DNA of 19,276 bases from Sysuimicrobium calidum (GTDB lineage: Bacteria; Sysuimicrobiota; Sysuimicrobiia; Sysuimicrobiales; Sysuimicrobiaceae), in NCBI GenBank assembly GCA_031459935.1, contig JAVKHN010000036.1, positions 1-19,276 of the forward strand. The letters are read 5' to 3'. The notes under the pieces are model-generated. The model was not told the origin of the DNA. It saw only the letters and a program-made list of their open reading frames with translations, and searched no databases. Position 1 is the first letter of the stretch; each line of letters begins with the position of its first letter. The position numbers were made by a program, and so were the translations under genes. This document shows positions 7,143-14,878 of the stretch, piece by piece.

Positions 7143-7408
7143 GCGTGGATGTCCTGGTTGCCCTCGCCCAGCAGGCCGCCACGGTGGCTGCCCTGGTGGC
7201 CCTGCCCGTGCTGGCTACCGCACTCCTGGTGGGAGTGGTGGTAAGCCTCCTGCAGGTGCTCACCCAGGTGCAGGAGGCCACCTTATCCTTCGTCCCCAAG
7301 ATGGTGGCGGTGGGCGTGGTGGCGGCCCTCCTGGGGCCGTGGATGGCCCAGCGGCTCTTGGGGTTCACTGCCGCGCTCCTTCGGGCGCTTCCGGACCTGG
7401 TGCGGTGA
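7139..7408 (+). CDS. fliQ: Flagellar export gate protein FliQ
   Basis: FliQ is the small two-helix subunit of the export gate. The 89-residue product starts at ATG 7139 (ATGA overlap with fliP). It has two membrane hairpins (about residues 14-38 and 52-75) and the family core VVVSLLQVLTQVQEATLSFVPKMVAVGV (about 33-60). Length matches the family exactly (about 89). Together with fliP and fliR it forms the invariant fliPQR block. Confidence 0.95.
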   Translation: MSVDVLVALAQQAATVAALVALPVLATALLVGVVVSLLQVLTQVQEATLSFVPKMVAVGVVAALLGPWMAQRLLGFTAALLRALPDLVR

Positions 7409-8163
7409 TGCCGGATCCGGGGGTTTTGCTGCCGCTGCTGCTGGGTGTCGCCCGGGTATCCGGCTTCCTCCTGGCCCTTCCGGTCCTGGGCGGCCCCCGG
7501 GTGCCCGTCCCCGCCCGGGTAGGGCTGGGCCTCTCCCTGGCCGCCATTGTTCCCGCGGCCCGGGTACCGATCCCGGAGACCCCGCCGATGTTTGGGGCCC
7601 TGCTGGTGAGGGAGGTGAGCGTGGGCCTCTTCCTGGGGTGGGGGGTGGCCCTGACCTTCGCCGTGGTCCAGGTGGCGGCCCAGGTGGCGGAGCTGAGCCT
7701 GGGCCTCGGCACGGGACACCTCATGGACCCGGTACACGGCACGGAATCCACGGTCCTCGCGCAGCTATGGACGATCCTGGCCACCGCCCTGTACCTCGCC
7801 ACGGACGCCCACCACCACGCCCTACGCCTAGTGGGGGCAAGCTTCCACCGGCTGCCCCCAGCGGCCTTCTTGCCTGCGGGTCCGGTGAGCCGGTGGGCCG
7901 TGGAGATGGCCGCCGCGAGCTTCGTGAGCGGGGTGCAGCTCGCCGCCCCCTTCCTCGTGACCTCCCTTGTGGTGGAGGTCGGACTTGCCCTCGCGGCCCG
8001 GGCCGCACCGCAGGTGAACGTGTTCCTCGTGAGCCTCCCCCTCAAGGTGGGGGTGGGGCTGGTGCTGGTGGGACTGTTCGTTCCGTACCTGCTCGGGGGC
8101 ATGGAGGCGGAGTTCGCCCGGACCCTGCGGGCCGCGGCGCAACTCCTGCGGAGGGGGCCATGA
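7408..8163 (+). CDS. fliR: Flagellar export gate protein FliR
   Basis: FliR completes the export gate with FliP and FliQ. The 251-residue product starts at ATG 7408, sharing one base with the fliQ stop; GTG at 7405 is an in-frame alternative. No strong Shine-Dalgarno is visible, so translation probably depends on coupling. Six hydrophobic segments are visible. Family patterns are LLLGVARVSGFLLALPVLGGPRVPVPARVGLGLSLA (about residues 9-44), AELSLGLGTGHLMDP and VNVFLVSLPLKVGVGLVLV (about 211-229). In most relatives flhB follows directly or is fused; here an HD-domain gene intervenes. Confidence 0.94.
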   Translation: MPDPGVLLPLLLGVARVSGFLLALPVLGGPRVPVPARVGLGLSLAAIVPAARVPIPETPPMFGALLVREVSVGLFLGWGVALTFAVVQVAAQVAELSLGLGTGHLMDPVHGTESTVLAQLWTILATALYLATDAHHHALRLVGASFHRLPPAAFLPAGPVSRWAVEMAAASFVSGVQLAAPFLVTSLVVEVGLALAARAAPQVNVFLVSLPLKVGVGLVLVGLFVPYLLGGMEAEFARTLRAAAQLLRRGP

Positions 8164-9008
8164 GCCGCATCCCCGATCGGATCCTGATGGCGTTCGAGAC
8201 GCTGAAGCCCTTTCCCGCGCACGTGGTGGAGGCCATGCAGCTCCTCGACGACCTCAACACCTCCGTGGAGGAGGTGGCATCGGTGCTCGGAAGGGATCCC
8301 GTGCTGGCGGCCCGGATGCTCCGGCTCGCAAACTCCGCCCTGTACCTGCGCACCCGGCGCGTGGCGGCCCTGCGGGAGGCGGTGGTGCTGGTGGGGTTTG
8401 CTGCGGTGCGCAGCCTGCTGGCGAGCGCGGTGGCCTACGACGCCTTCCGACCCGGGGCGCCCGGCTACGGCCTGGACCGGGTGCAGCTGTGGCAGCACTC
8501 CCTGGCGGTGGCCACCGTGGCGCGCCACCTGGCGGGCAGCCGGGGGCGGGATGGGGAGGCGGCCTTCGTGGCGGGGCTGCTGCATGACATCGGCAAGCTG
8601 GCCCTGAGCAGCGCCCTCCAGGAGCAGTACCCGGCGGTGCTGGAGGCCGTGGCAAGCGGCATGGACTTCGTGGAGGCGGAGCGGGCCGTTCTGGGCTGTG
8701 ACCACGCGCAGGTGGGCGCGGAGGCTGCCCGGCGGTGGAACCTGCCGGAGCCCCTCGTCAACGCCATCGCGTACCACCACCGGCCCGACGAGTTGGAGGA
8801 TCCCGGGCTTGCGGATGCGGTGCACGTGGCGGATGCCCTCTGCCTGATGTTGGGGATCGGCGTTGGGACAGACCAGCTGCTGCACCGGTGCAGCGAGGGA
8901 GCCCTCCGGCGTCTGGGGCTCAGTGCGGACGAGATCCCCCTCCTGCTGGTGGGGCTTGCGGATCTGCTCGTGGAGGTCTCGAGCCTCGCGGCCGCGGACC
9001 TCGCCTAG
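8160..9008 (+). CDS. HDOD/HD-domain signalling protein inserted between fliR and flhB
   Basis: The 282-residue single-domain protein begins PFPAHVVEAMQLLDD (about residues 17-31), the usual HDOD start, and continues with VASVLGRDPVLAARMLRLANSALY (about 39-62). HDOD domains are regulators related to HD phosphohydrolases, and most have lost the metal ligands. Here His113, His142-Asp143 (LLHDIGK), His182, His206-His207 (YHHRP) and Asp224 are all present, so a metal-dependent phosphodiesterase activity is possible. The GYP part of HD-GYP c-di-GMP phosphodiesterases is absent. ATGA overlap with fliR shows it belongs to the operon. A role in motility signalling is inferred from position; the substrate is unknown. 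Its TAG stop lies in the 27-nt module that holds the flhB promoter. Confidence 0.85.
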   Translation: MSRIPDRILMAFETLKPFPAHVVEAMQLLDDLNTSVEEVASVLGRDPVLAARMLRLANSALYLRTRRVAALREAVVLVGFAAVRSLLASAVAYDAFRPGAPGYGLDRVQLWQHSLAVATVARHLAGSRGRDGEAAFVAGLLHDIGKLALSSALQEQYPAVLEAVASGMDFVEAERAVLGCDHAQVGAEAARRWNLPEPLVNAIAYHHRPDELEDPGLADAVHVADALCLMLGIGVGTDQLLHRCSEGALRRLGLSADEIPLLLVGLADLLVEVSSLAAADLA

Positions 9009-9012
9009 GTCC

Positions 9013-9029
9013 CGGCACGGCCTTTGCAT
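9013..9029 (+). promoter_or_regulatory. Sigma-54 (-24/-12) promoter in front of flhB
   Basis: The site reads CGGCACG, GCCT, TTGCAT. The -24 GG is at 9014-9015 and the -12 GC at 9026-9027, ten bases apart. It matches TGGCACG-N4-TTGCW except for the first T. Predicted transcription starts near 9039, only about seven bases before the flhB ATG, so the message would have a very short leader. The surrounding 27 nt (9004-9030) are identical at 22 positions to the module in front of fliL. Confidence 0.72.
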
Positions 9030-9045
9030 ACCCCTTTAGGGCGCC

Positions 9046-10092
9046 ATGGCGAGCCAGCGCACGGAACCCGCAACCCCCAGGCGACGCCAGGAGGCCCGGC
9101 GCCGGGGGCAGGTGGCCCGAAGCCACGACCTCACGCAGGGCGCGGCCCTCCTCGCTGCGGTGGCGGCAGGCGCCCTCGCCCTTCCGGGCGGGTTCCTCAC
9201 GTACGCGGAGTACACCCGGCGCGTGCTGACCTCTCCGGATCCGGGCCGACTCGCATCTTTGCTGGCCGAGGGTGTCTTGGCCGCGACCTGGCTCGCGGGA
9301 CCCGTGGCGGGCGCGGCCCTCGTGGCCGGGCTTGCCACGGGTGCAGCGCAGACCGGGGGATTGCTCAGCGGCAAACCCCTGCAGCCGAGCCTGGACCGCC
9401 TCAACCCCCTGCGGGCTCTCGAGCGGCTCTTCTCCCTGCGCTCCGCGGTGGAGGTCTTGAAGGCCCTCCTGAAGGTGACCGCGGTGGCCGTGGCGGTGTG
9501 GGGGCCGTTCTGGGAGGTGGTGTCGGGGATCCCTCCCGTGGTCTCGTCTCCCGCGGTGCTCGCCAGTTGGATGGGGAGTACGGTGCACGCGGTGGTCCTG
9601 CGGGGGGCTCTCGCCCTCGCCCTGCTCGGGGGATTGGATTACCTCTACCAGCGCTTTGAGTACGAGCGTGCCCTGCGCATGACCAAGCAGGAGGTACGGG
9701 AGGAGCTGCGGGAGACGGAGGGCGATCCCCTCGTGCGGTCCCGGCAGCGGGCCCGGGCCCGGGAGCTCGCGCGGCGCCGGATGCTGCGGGACGTGGCCCG
9801 GGCCACGGTGGTGGTCACCAACCCCGTGCACGTGGCCGTGGCCCTCCGGTACGCTCCGCGGGAAGCGCCCGCGCCCGTGGTGGTCGCGAAGGGGGCTCGG
9901 AGGGTGGCAGAGCGCATCCGGGAGGAAGCAGCCCGCCACCGGGTGCCGGTCGTCGAGAATCCGCCTCTCGCATGGGCCCTCTACCGGGGCGTTCCGCTGG
10001 GCCGCATGATTCCGCCCGCCCTGTATCACGCGGTGGCGGAGCTGCTCGCAGCACTGTACCGCTCGGGCCAGCTGCGGGAGGTGCCGTGGTGA
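9046..10092 (+). CDS. flhB: Flagellar export switch protein FlhB
   Basis: FlhB controls the change from rod/hook to filament export through self-cleavage of its cytoplasmic domain. The 348-residue product starts at ATG 9046. It has the basic N-tail (EPATPRRRQEARRRGQVARS), four membrane segments (about 30-50, 76-104, 138-158, 178-200) and the cytoplasmic domain with FEYERALRMTKQEVREELRETEGDP (about 204-228) and ARRRMLRDV. The cleavage site reads NPVH (259-262) instead of the usual NPTH; the Asn, Pro and His that matter for cleavage are kept. The C-terminus (ENPPLAWALYRGVPLGRMIP) is typical. It is separated from fliR by the HDOD gene and has its own promoter. GTGA-type overlap with flhA. Confidence 0.95.
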   Translation: MASQRTEPATPRRRQEARRRGQVARSHDLTQGAALLAAVAAGALALPGGFLTYAEYTRRVLTSPDPGRLASLLAEGVLAATWLAGPVAGAALVAGLATGAAQTGGLLSGKPLQPSLDRLNPLRALERLFSLRSAVEVLKALLKVTAVAVAVWGPFWEVVSGIPPVVSSPAVLASWMGSTVHAVVLRGALALALLGGLDYLYQRFEYERALRMTKQEVREELRETEGDPLVRSRQRARARELARRRMLRDVARATVVVTNPVHVAVALRYAPREAPAPVVVAKGARRVAERIREEAARHRVPVVENPPLAWALYRGVPLGRMIPPALYHAVAELLAALYRSGQLREVPW

Positions 10093-12101
10093 CCTTCGGT
10101 CGGCGACTCGTACAGAGCAGCGACCTGGGATTGGTGGCGTGCCTGCTGCTCATCACCGCCACCCTGGTGGTCCCCCTCCCCACCCCGCTCGTGGACGTTT
10201 TGCTCATCGCGAACCTAGCCCTCTCGGTGGTGGTGCTGCTCGTCACCACGTACGTCACGGATCCCCTGCAGCTGGCGGTGTTTCCCTCGCTGCTGTTGGC
10301 TGCGGCCCTGGGCCGGCTGGGGCTCAACGTGGCCATGGCCCGCCTCATCCTCACCCAGGGATCCGCGGGGAGCGTGGTGGCCGCCTTCGGGGGACTCGTA
10401 GTGGGCGGAAACCTCGTGGTGGGCCTCGTGATCTTCGCCATCCTGCTCATCGTGCAGTTCCTGGTGGTCACCAATGGCACCAGCCGCATGGCGGAGGTGG
10501 CGGCCCGGTTCGCCCTGGACGCCATGCCCGGCAAGCAGATGAGCATCGACGCGGAGCTCAACGCGGGTACCCTCACGGAAGAGGCGGCCCGGGAGCGGCG
10601 GCGGCAGGTGGAGCGGCAGTCCGACTTCTTCGGGGCCATGGACGGGGCCAGCAAGTTCGTGCGGGGGGACGCCATCGCGGGCCTTTTGATCACCGCCATC
10701 AACCTCCTGGGCGGGTTCGGAGTCGGCCTCAGCCGCGGTCTCTCGCCCGGGGAGGCTGTGCAGGCCTTCGCCCTGCAGGCGGTGGGAGCCGGGCTCGCGC
10801 TCCAGATCCCGTCCCTGCTGCTCTCCGCCGCGAGCGGCCTCATCCTCACCCGCACCGCGGGGACGGATCACCTGGGCGCGGACCTCGTGGTCCAGCTCAC
10901 GGCCCGATGGCGGCCGCTTCTGGCCGCGGGCGGCATCGTGGCTGCAGTAGGACTGTTTCCGGGTCTCCCGAAAGTGGCGTTCCTGCTCGTGGGAGGGCTG
11001 CTGGCCGCAGTAGGGTGGGCGCTGCGGGCCCCGCAGACCCTGCCCGAGCCGCAGGCACCTCCCGCTCCCGCACAAGAAGCCGTGCACGGCCTTGCGGAGG
11101 TGGATCCCCTCTGCGTGGAGATCGGCTACGGCCTCATCGAGCTCGTGGAGCCCACCCGGGGTGGGGATCTGCTGCAGCGCATCGTGGCTCTGCGCAGACA
11201 GGTGGCCGCCCAGATGGGCCTCGTGATCCCGCCCGTGCGGGTGCGGGATGAACCCACCCTGGGTTCCCGGGAGTACCGGATCCTCCTCCGGGGTGTGGAG
11301 GTAGCGCGGGGGGAGGTGATGCCCGGGGGGTTGCTGGCCATCCGGACTTCTCCAGAGGCACCGGACCTGCCCGGCGTGCAGACCACAGACCCCGCCTTCG
11401 GTACTCCTGCGGTGTGGATCTCGGAACACGAGCGGGCAGTGGCGGAGGCGAGCGGCTACACCGTGGTGGAGCCCTCCGTGGTGGTGGCCACCCACCTCGC
11501 AGAGGTGGTGCGGCGCCACGGGTGGCGACTGGTGAGCCGGCAGGACGTGCAGGAGATGCTGGACCGGCTTCGGGAGCGGCAGAAGGCCCTGGTGGAGGAG
11601 CTGGTGCCGCAGGTGGTGAGCGTGGGCGAGGTGCAGCGGGTGCTGCAGCTGCTCCTGCAGGAGAACGTTCCCATCCGGGACCTTGTCACCATTCTGGAAA
11701 CCCTGGCAGATCACGGACGAACCGTCAAGGAGCCCGAGCGGCTCGCGGAGCTCGTGCGACGGGCCCTGGGCCGGGGTCTCTACCAGCACCTGCTCGATGA
11801 AGCGCGCCGCCTTCACGTGCTGGTGCTGGATCCCGGCGCAGAGGCCGTGCTGCTGGAGGGTGCCCAGGGCAAGCGGGTAGACGTGGAGACCCTGCACCGA
11901 CTGCAGCAGGCCATCCGGACCGCATGGGAGGCTGCCTCCCGGGATAGCCCGCACCCCGTGCTTCTGTGCTCGGGGACCGTGCGCAGCGCGGTGCGACGTC
12001 TGGTGGAGCACGTGGTCCCGCAGATCCCGGTGATCGCCTTCGAGGAGCTGGAGCCCGACCTGAGCCTCCACAGGCTGGGGATGGTCAGCGTGGACGGGTG
12101 A
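10089..12101 (+). CDS. flhA: Flagellar export component FlhA
   Basis: FlhA is the large export-gate protein; its cytoplasmic ring receives substrates and chaperones and conducts protons. The chosen start is GTG 10089, overlapping the flhB stop, with GGAGG (10077-10081) seven bases upstream; GTG 10086 is the alternative. The product is 670 residues. The first half holds about eight membrane segments. The FHIPEP cytoplasmic loop signature is complete: GTSRMAEVAARFALDAMPGK, IDAELNAGTLTEEAARERRR and SDFFGAMDGASKFVRGDAIAG. The C-terminal half is the cytoplasmic domain, with YRILLRGVEVARGEVMPGGLLAI, VPIRDLVTILETLADHGR and a closing LLCSGTVRSAVRRLVEHVVPQIPVIAFEEL. flhF and flhG, which usually follow, are absent. 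Confidence 0.96.
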   Translation: MTFGRRLVQSSDLGLVACLLLITATLVVPLPTPLVDVLLIANLALSVVVLLVTTYVTDPLQLAVFPSLLLAAALGRLGLNVAMARLILTQGSAGSVVAAFGGLVVGGNLVVGLVIFAILLIVQFLVVTNGTSRMAEVAARFALDAMPGKQMSIDAELNAGTLTEEAARERRRQVERQSDFFGAMDGASKFVRGDAIAGLLITAINLLGGFGVGLSRGLSPGEAVQAFALQAVGAGLALQIPSLLLSAASGLILTRTAGTDHLGADLVVQLTARWRPLLAAGGIVAAVGLFPGLPKVAFLLVGGLLAAVGWALRAPQTLPEPQAPPAPAQEAVHGLAEVDPLCVEIGYGLIELVEPTRGGDLLQRIVALRRQVAAQMGLVIPPVRVRDEPTLGSREYRILLRGVEVARGEVMPGGLLAIRTSPEAPDLPGVQTTDPAFGTPAVWISEHERAVAEASGYTVVEPSVVVATHLAEVVRRHGWRLVSRQDVQEMLDRLRERQKALVEELVPQVVSVGEVQRVLQLLLQENVPIRDLVTILETLADHGRTVKEPERLAELVRRALGRGLYQHLLDEARRLHVLVLDPGAEAVLLEGAQGKRVDVETLHRLQQAIRTAWEAASRDSPHPVLLCSGTVRSAVRRLVEHVVPQIPVIAFEELEPDLSLHRLGMVSVDG

Positions 12102-12104
12102 ACC

Positions 12105-12716
12105 ATGGAGTTGCGGGAGAACCAGCGGGTGGAGCTGTGGGTAGGCGGGAGAGCCTACCCCGTGCGGGTGGAGGAGGTGGGCGCGGGCCGGGTGCTCCTC
12201 AGCGCCCCCATGGAGCGGGGACGGTTCTTCTTTCCACCCATCGGAACCCGGGTGCGGGGTCGGGTGTACGGGGAGGGCGGGGCCTGGGAGTTCGAGGGAA
12301 GCGTGACGGAGTGCGTGCGGCTGCCCGTGGAAGCGGTGTGCGTGCGACTCACCGAACCACTGCGGCCCGTGGATCGGCGGGCCCTCCCCCGACGACGGAT
12401 GTCCGCCCGCGTGTACCTGGCCCGCCTGGACCAGCACCCCACACGACTCGTGGAGGCATGGCTGGTGGACCTCTCCGCGGGGGGTTGCCGCCTGGAGCTC
12501 GTAAACCCCTGGCCGGAACCAAGACCCGGCGAGCAGGTGCTCGTCACGATTCCGGGGCGCGCAGGGGCTTCCCTCGTGGGCCGGGTGGTGTGGAGCCGGC
12601 CGCAGTTCGATCGGGCTCGATCCTTCGCGGTGGGCGTCCAGTGGGATCCCCCAAGCGCGGTCGCAGCCCGGCGGGTTTTGGAGACGCGGGAGGAGATCGG
12701 GTGGTCCAGGAGCTGA
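12105..12716 (+). CDS. PilZ-domain protein, YcgR-like (probable c-di-GMP-responsive motor regulator)
   Basis: YcgR-type proteins bind c-di-GMP and slow or bias the flagellar motor. The 203-residue product has a beta-rich N-terminal domain (about residues 1-88; it begins with RENQRVELWVGGRAYPVRVEE) like the YcgR N-domain. A PilZ domain follows (about 89-190). Both halves of the c-di-GMP binding motif are visible: the RRALPRRR arginine cluster (91-98) and DLSAGG (122-127), matching D/N-x-S-x2-G. It sits where flhF-flhG are found in related operons. The start ATG 12105 is three bases after flhA; the Shine-Dalgarno is weak. The family is well supported, the motor role is inferred from context. 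Confidence 0.88.
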   Translation: MELRENQRVELWVGGRAYPVRVEEVGAGRVLLSAPMERGRFFFPPIGTRVRGRVYGEGGAWEFEGSVTECVRLPVEAVCVRLTEPLRPVDRRALPRRRMSARVYLARLDQHPTRLVEAWLVDLSAGGCRLELVNPWPEPRPGEQVLVTIPGRAGASLVGRVVWSRPQFDRARSFAVGVQWDPPSAVAARRVLETREEIGWSRS

Positions 12717-13690
12717 GGCGCGTCCGGGTGGTGGTGGTCGACGACTCCCCCACCCTCCGAAGGCTGCTCTGTGCTGCCCTGGAGCAGGATCCGGAGGTGG
12801 AGGTGGTGGGTTTGGCCGCCAACGGCGTCCAGGCCGTGGAGCTAGCGCGGAGGCTGCGGCCGGACGTGGTGATCCTGGACCTGGAGATGCCGGTGATGGA
12901 GGGGTTAGCGGCTCTGCGGACCCTCACCCCTGAGTTCTCCATCCCCGTGGTGGTGCTGAGCGCCCACACAGCCCGGGGGGCGGACCTCGCCCTCAAGGCT
13001 CTGGAAGCGGGTGCGGTGGAGGTGGAGGCGAAACCTTCGGGCCCGCTGACGGTACGGGATCTCGACCCGCTGGTGCAGAAGGTGAAGGCTGCGGCCCGGG
13101 TCCGCCTCCCCAGACGGCGTCCGTCCGCCCGGGTGCGGGTGGTAGCCGTGGCTGCGTCCACGGGAGGCCCCGCTGCCCTCGCGGTATTCTTCTCCCACCT
13201 CCCGCCCCTCCGGCTCCCCCTGGTGGTGGTGCAGCACATGCCTGCGGGCTTCACCGCGAGCCTGGCGCGACGGCTCCACGAGGTGAGCCAGATCCGGGTG
13301 GAGGAGGCGGAGGACGGGGTCGCGCCACAACCCGGGGTAGCCTATGTGGCGCCTGGTGGGCGGCAGCTGGTGGTGCGGGACGGACGGTGGGCCGTGGTAG
13401 AGCCGGAGCCTTCGGAGATCCTCAGGCCATCTGCGGACATCACCTTCTCCTCCCTCGCAGAGGCTTACTCCCCGGTCCTGGGGGTGGTGCTCACGGGCAT
13501 GGGCCGGGACGGGCTGGAGGGCTGTCGGCGCATCAAGCGGGCGGGCGGGTTGGTCATCGCCCAGAACGAGGAGACCAGCGTGGTGTACGGGATGCCGCGG
13601 GCCGTGGTGGAAGCGGGGCTCGCGGACTTCGTGCTGCCCCTGGAGCGCATCGGAGAGGAGGTGGCCAGGATCGTGGGAGAGGGGGGATGA
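12701..13690 (+). CDS. cheB: Chemotaxis response regulator protein-glutamate methylesterase CheB
   Basis: CheB removes methyl groups from (and deamidates) chemoreceptors when phosphorylated by CheA, giving adaptation. The 329-residue product starts at GTG 12701, overlapping the PilZ gene by 16 bases; GTG 12728 is a later option but would trim the first receiver strand. The receiver domain (about 7-125) has acidic D14/D15, phospho-acceptor D60 (VILDLEMP) and K111 (AKPSG). The methylesterase domain (about 145-326) has the expected triad: S153 (AASTGGP), H179 (VVQHMP) and D270 (TGMGRDG). All key residues are present. Neighbouring cheR supplies the opposing methyltransferase. Confidence 0.95.
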   Translation: MVQELRRVRVVVVDDSPTLRRLLCAALEQDPEVEVVGLAANGVQAVELARRLRPDVVILDLEMPVMEGLAALRTLTPEFSIPVVVLSAHTARGADLALKALEAGAVEVEAKPSGPLTVRDLDPLVQKVKAAARVRLPRRRPSARVRVVAVAASTGGPAALAVFFSHLPPLRLPLVVVQHMPAGFTASLARRLHEVSQIRVEEAEDGVAPQPGVAYVAPGGRQLVVRDGRWAVVEPEPSEILRPSADITFSSLAEAYSPVLGVVLTGMGRDGLEGCRRIKRAGGLVIAQNEETSVVYGMPRAVVEAGLADFVLPLERIGEEVARIVGEGG

Positions 13691-14094
13691 GGGAGAGCGC
13701 CCTCCGCACGTGTCAGGAAGCCCTGCGGCGCCTGCGGGGGGAGGTGCCCTTCGACCTCGGCACCATCTGGCTGCGCACGCATCGGGGCATCCTCCCCGCG
13801 GCCTCCGTGGGCCGTCCTCTGGACCTGCTGGAGCAGATCCCCTTTCGGGCGGGGATGGGCCTACGGGCGTGGATCCTCGAGACCGGGCGAGCTGTCCGCA
13901 TTCCGTCCCGAAGCCGGGGCCTCCGTACCGGTTCCCTCAGGGGGTTCCTCGCGATCCCCGCGGAGCACGCCGGGCAACGGGTGGCGGTGGTGGTGCTGGG
14001 TCGTGCAGAAGGGGCCTTCACGGACGCGGAGGAACGGGCGGTGCAGGCCGCGGCGGAGGAGCTCGCGCGCGCGTTGGGAGCCCTCCATGCATGA
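13687..14094 (+). CDS. Small stand-alone GAF-domain protein between cheB and cheR
   Basis: The 135-residue product starts at ATG 13687 (ATGA overlap with cheB). It looks like one GAF domain and nothing else: FRAGMGLRAWILETGRAVRIPSRSR (about residues 54-78), then RGFLAIPAEHAGQRVAVVVLGRAEGAFTDAEERAVQAAAEELARAL. The pattern G-x-G-x2-x-W ... g-x-p-v-x-i-p ... F-T-x-E-E is usual for GAF domains. No kinase, HTH or receiver part is attached, and no cysteine cluster or haem-binding pair is obvious, so any ligand is unknown. Position suggests a role in sensing or in receptor modification, but this is only inference. Confidence 0.78.
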   Translation: MRESALRTCQEALRRLRGEVPFDLGTIWLRTHRGILPAASVGRPLDLLEQIPFRAGMGLRAWILETGRAVRIPSRSRGLRTGSLRGFLAIPAEHAGQRVAVVVLGRAEGAFTDAEERAVQAAAEELARALGALHA

Positions 14095-14878
14095 GTACAC
14101 AGCCCTGAGGCAGCTTCTGAAGCAGCACACGGGCCTGGATCTCGCCCGGTACCGGCCCGACCAGATCGAGCGGCGGCTGTTGGGTGCGTTGCACCGCATG
14201 GGTCTGCGTTCCCCTGAGGAATTCGTGTCCCGAGCACGACAGGACCCGGCCCTGCTGGCGGACCTAGTGGATCGCCTCACCGTCCACGTCTCCGAGTTCT
14301 TCCGGAACCCGGAGCTGTTTGAGGTGCTCCAGCGTCGGGTCCTTCCGGAGCTGCTGGCCCATTTCCGGGAGCTGCGGGTGTGGAGCGCGGGCTGCTCCCA
14401 CGGCGCGGAGGCTTACAGCGTGGGGATCCTCCTCCTGGAGCTGGATCCCTCGGGAGGATGGTCCGTGCTGGGCACGGACATCGATCGCCGTGTGCTGCGG
14501 CAGGCCGAAGAGGGGATCTACGGCGAACCGGACGTCCGGAACGTGTCGCCGCAGCGGCGGGCGCGGTTTTTCGTGCGCGAGCAGGATCGGTGGCGGGTGA
14601 GCCCGGAGCTCCGGCGAAGGGTGCGGTTCCGGCGGCACGACCTCCTCTCCGACCCTTTCGGCGGACCCTGGCACCTCATCCTCTGCCGGAACGTGGTCAT
14701 CTACTTCACGGAGGAGGCCAAGCAGGACCTGTACCGCCGGTTTCACCAGGCCCTGGCACCCTGCGGGTACCTCTTCGTGGGCGCCGCGGAGCAGATCTTC
14801 GCCGCACGGGAGATGGGATTCGAGCCGGTTTCTCCCTTCTTCTACCGGAGGGCCCGAGGGAGGAGAAGCGGTGCGTGA
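14087..14878 (+). CDS. cheR: Chemotaxis protein methyltransferase CheR
   Basis: CheR transfers methyl groups from S-adenosylmethionine to glutamates of chemoreceptors. The 263-residue product starts at ATG 14087, with GGAG six bases upstream and an eight-base overlap with the GAF gene; ATG 14091 is out of frame. The N-terminal helical domain (about 1-70) has GLDLARYRPDQIERRLLGALHRMG. The catalytic domain has VHVSEFFRNPELFEVL (about 72-87), WSAGCSHGAEAYSVG (SAM loop, about 101-115), LGTDIDRRVLRQAEEGIY and LILCRNVVIYFT. Length and motifs are typical. No C-terminal receptor-tethering or TPR domain is present. Confidence 0.95.
   Translation: MHEYTALRQLLKQHTGLDLARYRPDQIERRLLGALHRMGLRSPEEFVSRARQDPALLADLVDRLTVHVSEFFRNPELFEVLQRRVLPELLAHFRELRVWSAGCSHGAEAYSVGILLLELDPSGGWSVLGTDIDRRVLRQAEEGIYGEPDVRNVSPQRRARFFVREQDRWRVSPELRRRVRFRRHDLLSDPFGGPWHLILCRNVVIYFTEEAKQDLYRRFHQALAPCGYLFVGAAEQIFAAREMGFEPVSPFFYRRARGRRSGA

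Noticed and set aside
10215..12437. 740-residue minus-strand frame opposite flhA
   Set aside because: His/Pro/Gln-rich shadow of the flhA codon bias; no domain or ribosome binding site is seen.
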